Below the pieces are notes generated by a model, which did not search any database, was not told where the DNA came from, and saw only the letters and a program-made list of their open reading frames with translations. Positions 62,001 through 64,000 of a stretch of 64,000 nt of DNA are shown here, piece after piece. Both the position numbers and the translations under genes were made by a program. The stretch lies in contig WLWS01000003.1 of assembly GCA_012103475.1 (NCBI GenBank), forward strand, positions 62,001 to 126,000, written 5' to 3'. Each line of letters opens with the position of its first letter. Positions within the stretch are counted from its first letter, which is position 1. Source of the stretch: Gammaproteobacteria bacterium. GTDB lineage: Bacteria; Pseudomonadota; Gammaproteobacteria; Eutrophobiales; Eutrophobiaceae.

Positions 62001-64000
62001 AATGACGGCAACGATATCTTAGCGGGTGATGCGGGTAATGATCAGCTTTTTGGACAAGACGGTGATGACATCATCGATGGCGGAGAGGGTGATGACAATG
62101 CCTTTGGCGGCATTGGTAACGATGTTCTCAACGGTGGTGCGGGTGCGGATACCTTACAAGGTGAGGGTGGCGATGATTTTCTGTTTGGGGGTACCGGTAA
62201 CGACACCCTGGCTGGAGAATATGGTAACGACACCTATCAAATCAATCGTGGTGATGGGGATGATGTCATTGTTGATGCCGGTGGTGTCGATGTACTCAGC
62301 CTGGGGCCGGGCATTGCGCAGAGTGATTTGAGTTTTGATGTATCTGGTAACAATGTCATTGTGCGCATCCTTGATGAGGGTGTGTTGACTAACGATCGTG
62401 TGACCTTGATTGACTGGTTTACGGCCGAGAATCAAATAGAGAGTATTGTCTTTAGCGGTGGTGGCAGTCTGGATGTAACCGCAATCACCGGGTTGTTACC
62501 TGACAATATCACTCTGGTGGATGGTATTGATGCCCAGAGTAGCAGCAATGTGACTACCTATACTTTCACCCCTGACGAATTTACCCCCGACGGCTTCAGT
62601 ATGGATATTACTGATGCAGGGGGGCTTGACCACATCATATTTAATGAAGTGTTCTCCGGCAGTTTTTCCTTAAAACCTGTTTTGGATAATGCCACCCGCG
62701 TCGGAGATGACTTACATCTGGATGTAACGGTAGATTCGACTGTTAGTCAGATTCCTGATGTCAGTGGTCTGATACGCATTGCGGATTTTTATGTGGACGA
62801 TGGTTTCATCGAAACCATCTCGTTTCCTGATGGTGACTTGAACGATCCAAATCAGGCACCTGTTGTCAGCAATGAACCGTTGGATCAGGTCACAGATCTG
62901 GATGTGGCTTATAGCTTTCAGTTACCGAACGATACTTTCTCCGATAGTGTCTTTGATGTGCTGGAGGTGAGTGCCACGCTCAGTAATGGTGATCCTTTAC
63001 CAACATGGCTCAATTTTGATGCGACTACACAGAGCTTTAGTGGTACACCGACAACGGGTGACGAAGCTTTTTTGACCATTCAATTGAGCGCGCGTGACAG
63101 CAACGGCAATATTGTTACGACTGATTACAATTTGAACGTCGGTGACGTCAATGTGGCCCCTGAACTTGGCGATGCCATTGATGATCAGAGTACACGTGCA
63201 GATCGTGTATTCAGTTTCCAATTACCAACCGATACCTTTGTTGACGATAATATCAACGATAACTTGACCTTGAGTGCCACTCTGAGTAACGGAAGTGCCT
63301 TGCCGACCTGGTTGAGTTTTGATGCGGGGACTGGCACATTTAGTGGCACGCCTCTGGCAGGGGATATTGACACAATATCGGTGCGTGTAACGGCTACCGA
63401 CACTGGTGGCCTGGCGACCACTGATGATTTTACTCTCGATATTCTTGAAGCAAACGCTGTCCCCATTGCTAACCCGGATGCCGCCGTCCTGACTTTAGAC
63501 TCGCCTGATTTGATTGGCGAGGTGACCGTGAATGAATTTACGCCGAACGGACAAGTCTCTCCCTCGATGGCCGCATTGAACAATGGCCGAATCGCATTGA
63601 CCTGGCAGACTCTTGACAATAATGGGGATAATTATCTGGCGGGGCGCATTCTTGATGCAGAAGGTAGTGCAATCGGCAGCGAGTTTCGAATTGATGCTAC
63701 AGCCGGCTCTACCCCAGAGCCACGCTCGCCCAGCATGATTGGCCTGAATGACGGCAGTTTTATGATCAACTGGTCTGAATATGGCGCTGTCGGAGGTGTT
63801 GGTAAAGATATCTACGCCCAGCACTACGACAATGATGGCAATGCGCTTACCAGTAAATTTCTGGTGAATAGTGGAACTACTGCAGATGATCAGGTTGAGC
63901 CATCCATTGCCTTGTTGGCGAATGGGGATTTCGTTTCCATTTGGCGATCTGAATTTAGAGACGGTGGTGCCATTGGCATCTTTGGGCAACGGTTTGATTC
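59043..64000 (+). CDS. Giant RTX protein with N-terminal serralysin-like metalloprotease (3' truncated by window edge)
   Basis: Open for 1652 codons to the window end with no stop. There is no signal peptide, as expected for type I secretion. Residues 171-181 are the zinc motif HEIGHALGLAH followed by Pro; MMALDVTLLQDKYGA resembles the serralysin helix after the Met-turn, but a canonical S-x-M-S-Y Met-turn is missing. Then come a serralysin-type C-domain (DTISVAGYDSNSLVDL; DDIIRGNNYANELTG), a long RTX array (about residues 490-1070), a haemolysin-calcium-binding-related unit (to about 1140), two cadherin-like domains, and WQTLDNNGD/NWSEYG repeats. The size goes far beyond usual serralysins (about 480 residues). 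GGGAG precedes the ATG. Confidence 0.88.
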   Translation, partial: MADLNVQLNTNDAAAITDQQFFDQLDTLGLLGSDIGQYGPGATIYYSFLDSFPEDTDSTNVVEGSFSTFTSAQREAIEEIFTILELYLDLEFENVADIVPAPGEDVPTAMISFGNTTFESIEGNNSIAGEVSINENPTTNNFSQYVLIDPSVLDDESDPEAGSQHYEVLVHEIGHALGLAHPFEGNVTLTDDKQSDWATIQSNNETSTNPFGEVTNYSGGMMALDVTLLQDKYGARSMFSGDTVYQLTTQGTQTIHPYLQGDGVVEIDDEIQITIIDNGGEDTISVAGYDSNSLVDLRPGTVSGYNTPFQFVPTVTVSLNSEIEDAVGSAHDDIIRGNNYANELTGNMGFDRLSGFEGNDTLIGGQSMVSDDRVRDELNGGGGADTYYVGHGDEIFEDNVESGNRIFVSASTPFELSNKTLFQDDSASNRYFLEEGNIKIDLTITESQTASVFVSGLDLVLNTSFTIKNFDATSFDITLDSQSQLPIGLNLIQGTGTDDNLNGTAGGDEIQGMAGSDVIDGGAGNDLIFAGTDDDDVQGGTGNDIIRLGDGNDDAVGGEGDDDIDGGIGDDFITGGLGDDVIKGGEGRDALASTDGGDFFFGDDGDDFISGGVGGDQLSGGNHNDALAGGAGEDALFGGFGNDVLWGDGTYTALDRSWDVTVTNSTPNTVTVSLSSVTGTDTSSNDQADILDGGAGDDVLFGGGGNDQLYGQNDNDFLEGGDGNDRLEGGSGDDSLFGDDGDDRNFIGNDTLLGGDGNDLLEGGFGDDELEGGAGNDELHGDYADDALVGGNDTLLAGDGDDIVIAGAGDDVVDAGSGDDQVDAGLGNDVVVSGEGADSVGGGAGNDTLFGDAGADTLDGDAGNDVIVGGEGIDLLLGDEGNDELTGGDGNDAILGGANDDTLSGGVGNDQIAGGSGDDVIHGDEDDDTLFGGAGDDELHGGDGVDRLQGGTGADQLFGDAGNDVLLGEEGDDIVSGGEGNDELQGNDGNDILAGDAGNDQLFGQDGDDIIDGGEGDDNAFGGIGNDVLNGGAGADTLQGEGGDDFLFGGTGNDTLAGEYGNDTYQINRGDGDDVIVDAGGVDVLSLGPGIAQSDLSFDVSGNNVIVRILDEGVLTNDRVTLIDWFTAENQIESIVFSGGGSLDVTAITGLLPDNITLVDGIDAQSSSNVTTYTFTPDEFTPDGFSMDITDAGGLDHIIFNEVFSGSFSLKPVLDNATRVGDDLHLDVTVDSTVSQIPDVSGLIRIADFYVDDGFIETISFPDGDLNDPNQAPVVSNEPLDQVTDLDVAYSFQLPNDTFSDSVFDVLEVSATLSNGDPLPTWLNFDATTQSFSGTPTTGDEAFLTIQLSARDSNGNIVTTDYNLNVGDVNVAPELGDAIDDQSTRADRVFSFQLPTDTFVDDNINDNLTLSATLSNGSALPTWLSFDAGTGTFSGTPLAGDIDTISVRVTATDTGGLATTDDFTLDILEANAVPIANPDAAVLTLDSPDLIGEVTVNEFTPNGQVSPSMAALNNGRIALTWQTLDNNGDNYLAGRILDAEGSAIGSEFRIDATAGSTPEPRSPSMIGLNDGSFMINWSEYGAVGGVGKDIYAQHYDNDGNALTSKFLVNSGTTADDQVEPSIALLANGDFVSIWRSEFRDGGAIGIFGQRFD
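60540..62250 (+). repeat. RTX nonapeptide repeat array (coding)
   Basis: About 570 codons made largely of GGxGxDxux-type units, for example GGAGNDLIF, GGTGNDIIR, GGDGNDRLE and GGAGDDELH, interrupted near 61000-61090 by a non-repeat insert (TYTALDRSWDVTVTNSTPN). Each nonapeptide pair forms a calcium-binding beta-roll in known RTX proteins. The repeats are diverged at DNA level, so it is not a tandem copy of identical units. Confidence 0.92.
62880..63455 (+). repeat. Two tandem dystroglycan-type cadherin-like domains (coding)
   Basis: Two related units of about 90 residues: the first with ATLSNGDPLPTWLNFDATT and FSGTPTTGDEA, the second with ATLSNGSALPTWLSFDAGT and FSGTPLAGDID. This LPxWLxFDxxTxxFSGTP pattern marks CADG-type Ig-like domains common in large bacterial adhesins. 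Confidence 0.85.

Noticed and set aside
60540-62250. Short repeats that could be mistaken for a CRISPR array
   Set aside because: Units are 27-base coding repeats in one open frame with diverged DNA and no constant repeat/spacer split.
63185-63989. Two minus-strand frames of 144 and 164 codons at the window end
   Set aside because: They lie entirely within the open plus-strand RTX gene and show no domain.
1-64000. tRNA or rRNA genes
   Set aside because: I found no cloverleaf or conserved rRNA stretch in the intergenic regions, though a covariance search would be needed to exclude tRNAs.
1-64000. Insertion sequences or prophage genes
   Set aside because: No transposase, integrase or phage structural protein was recognised and no long terminal inverted repeats were seen.

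Overview
The window looks like part of a gammaproteobacterial chromosome, probably from a marine or otherwise sodium-exposed aerobe. This is inferred from gene content: a complex I (nuo) operon of proteobacterial type, AceK next to isocitrate dehydrogenase, an EF-G2 paralog, AcpH/PdxJ, YajQ, DUF3301, and the two Na+/H+ antiporters NhaD and NhaB. I cannot name a genus. All calls come from reading translated proteins and local DNA; no database was searched.

Layout. (1) 1-7.0 kb: the distal end of the nuo operon (nuoH partial, then nuoI-N). (2) 7.0-9.2 kb, minus strand: SCO1/SenC, PCu(A)C copper chaperone and phosphatidylserine decarboxylase, with one-base stop/start overlaps. (3) 9.2-13.2 kb: NhaD and NhaB flank a universal stress gene that has an exact FNR/Anr-type box upstream. 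(4) 13.4-18.5 kb, minus strand: a compact operon icd-aceK-apbE-DUF3301-yajQ-CPXCG protein. (5) 18.5-28.5 kb, plus strand: metZ behind a strongly structured leader, then a serine-cycle block sgaA-mcl-mtkA-mtkB-hprA-ppc. (6) 28.5-31.9 kb, minus strand: a run of Nudix, small membrane protein, alpha/beta hydrolase, GNAT and a remarkable DUF120 (CTP-dependent riboflavin kinase)-HAD phosphatase fusion. (7) 32-36.3 kb, minus strand: catalase with a clear terminator, a meta-cleavage-type hydrolase, a carbazole-dioxygenase-like Rieske oxygenase and a UDG-like protein. (8) 36.5-54.5 kb: mixed housekeeping and accessory genes (diguanylate cyclase, EF-G2, PhzS-like monooxygenase, pilin-like protein, glyoxalase II, Tat-targeted DUF711 protein, AcpH, PdxJ, metallo-beta-lactamase fold protein, AraC-MGMT, methyltransferase, second Rieske oxygenase, glutathione reductase, FieF). 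(9) 54.8-64 kb: a type I secretion locus (HlyB-like ABC, HlyD-like MFP, an unknown exported protein) and the first 1652 codons of a giant RTX protein with an N-terminal serralysin-like metalloprotease. This last gene runs off the window.

How the genes may work together. The serine-cycle block holds the glyoxylate-to-hydroxypyruvate, PEP carboxylation and malyl-CoA steps that produce acetyl-CoA and regenerate glyoxylate. It lies beside icd-aceK, the switch that sets isocitrate flux into the glyoxylate shunt, so both glyoxylate-handling branches are adjacent. No glyA, mtdA, fch or glycerate kinase is in the window, so methylotrophy is not shown. The secretion locus supplies an ABC protein, a fusion protein and a plausible substrate; TolC is not in view.

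The observations most worth checking are the DUF120-HAD fusion, the branched RNA leader of metZ, the Tat-signal DUF711 protein, the pilin-like protein without a prepilin cleavage site, and the giant RTX protease with its unexplained exported neighbour.
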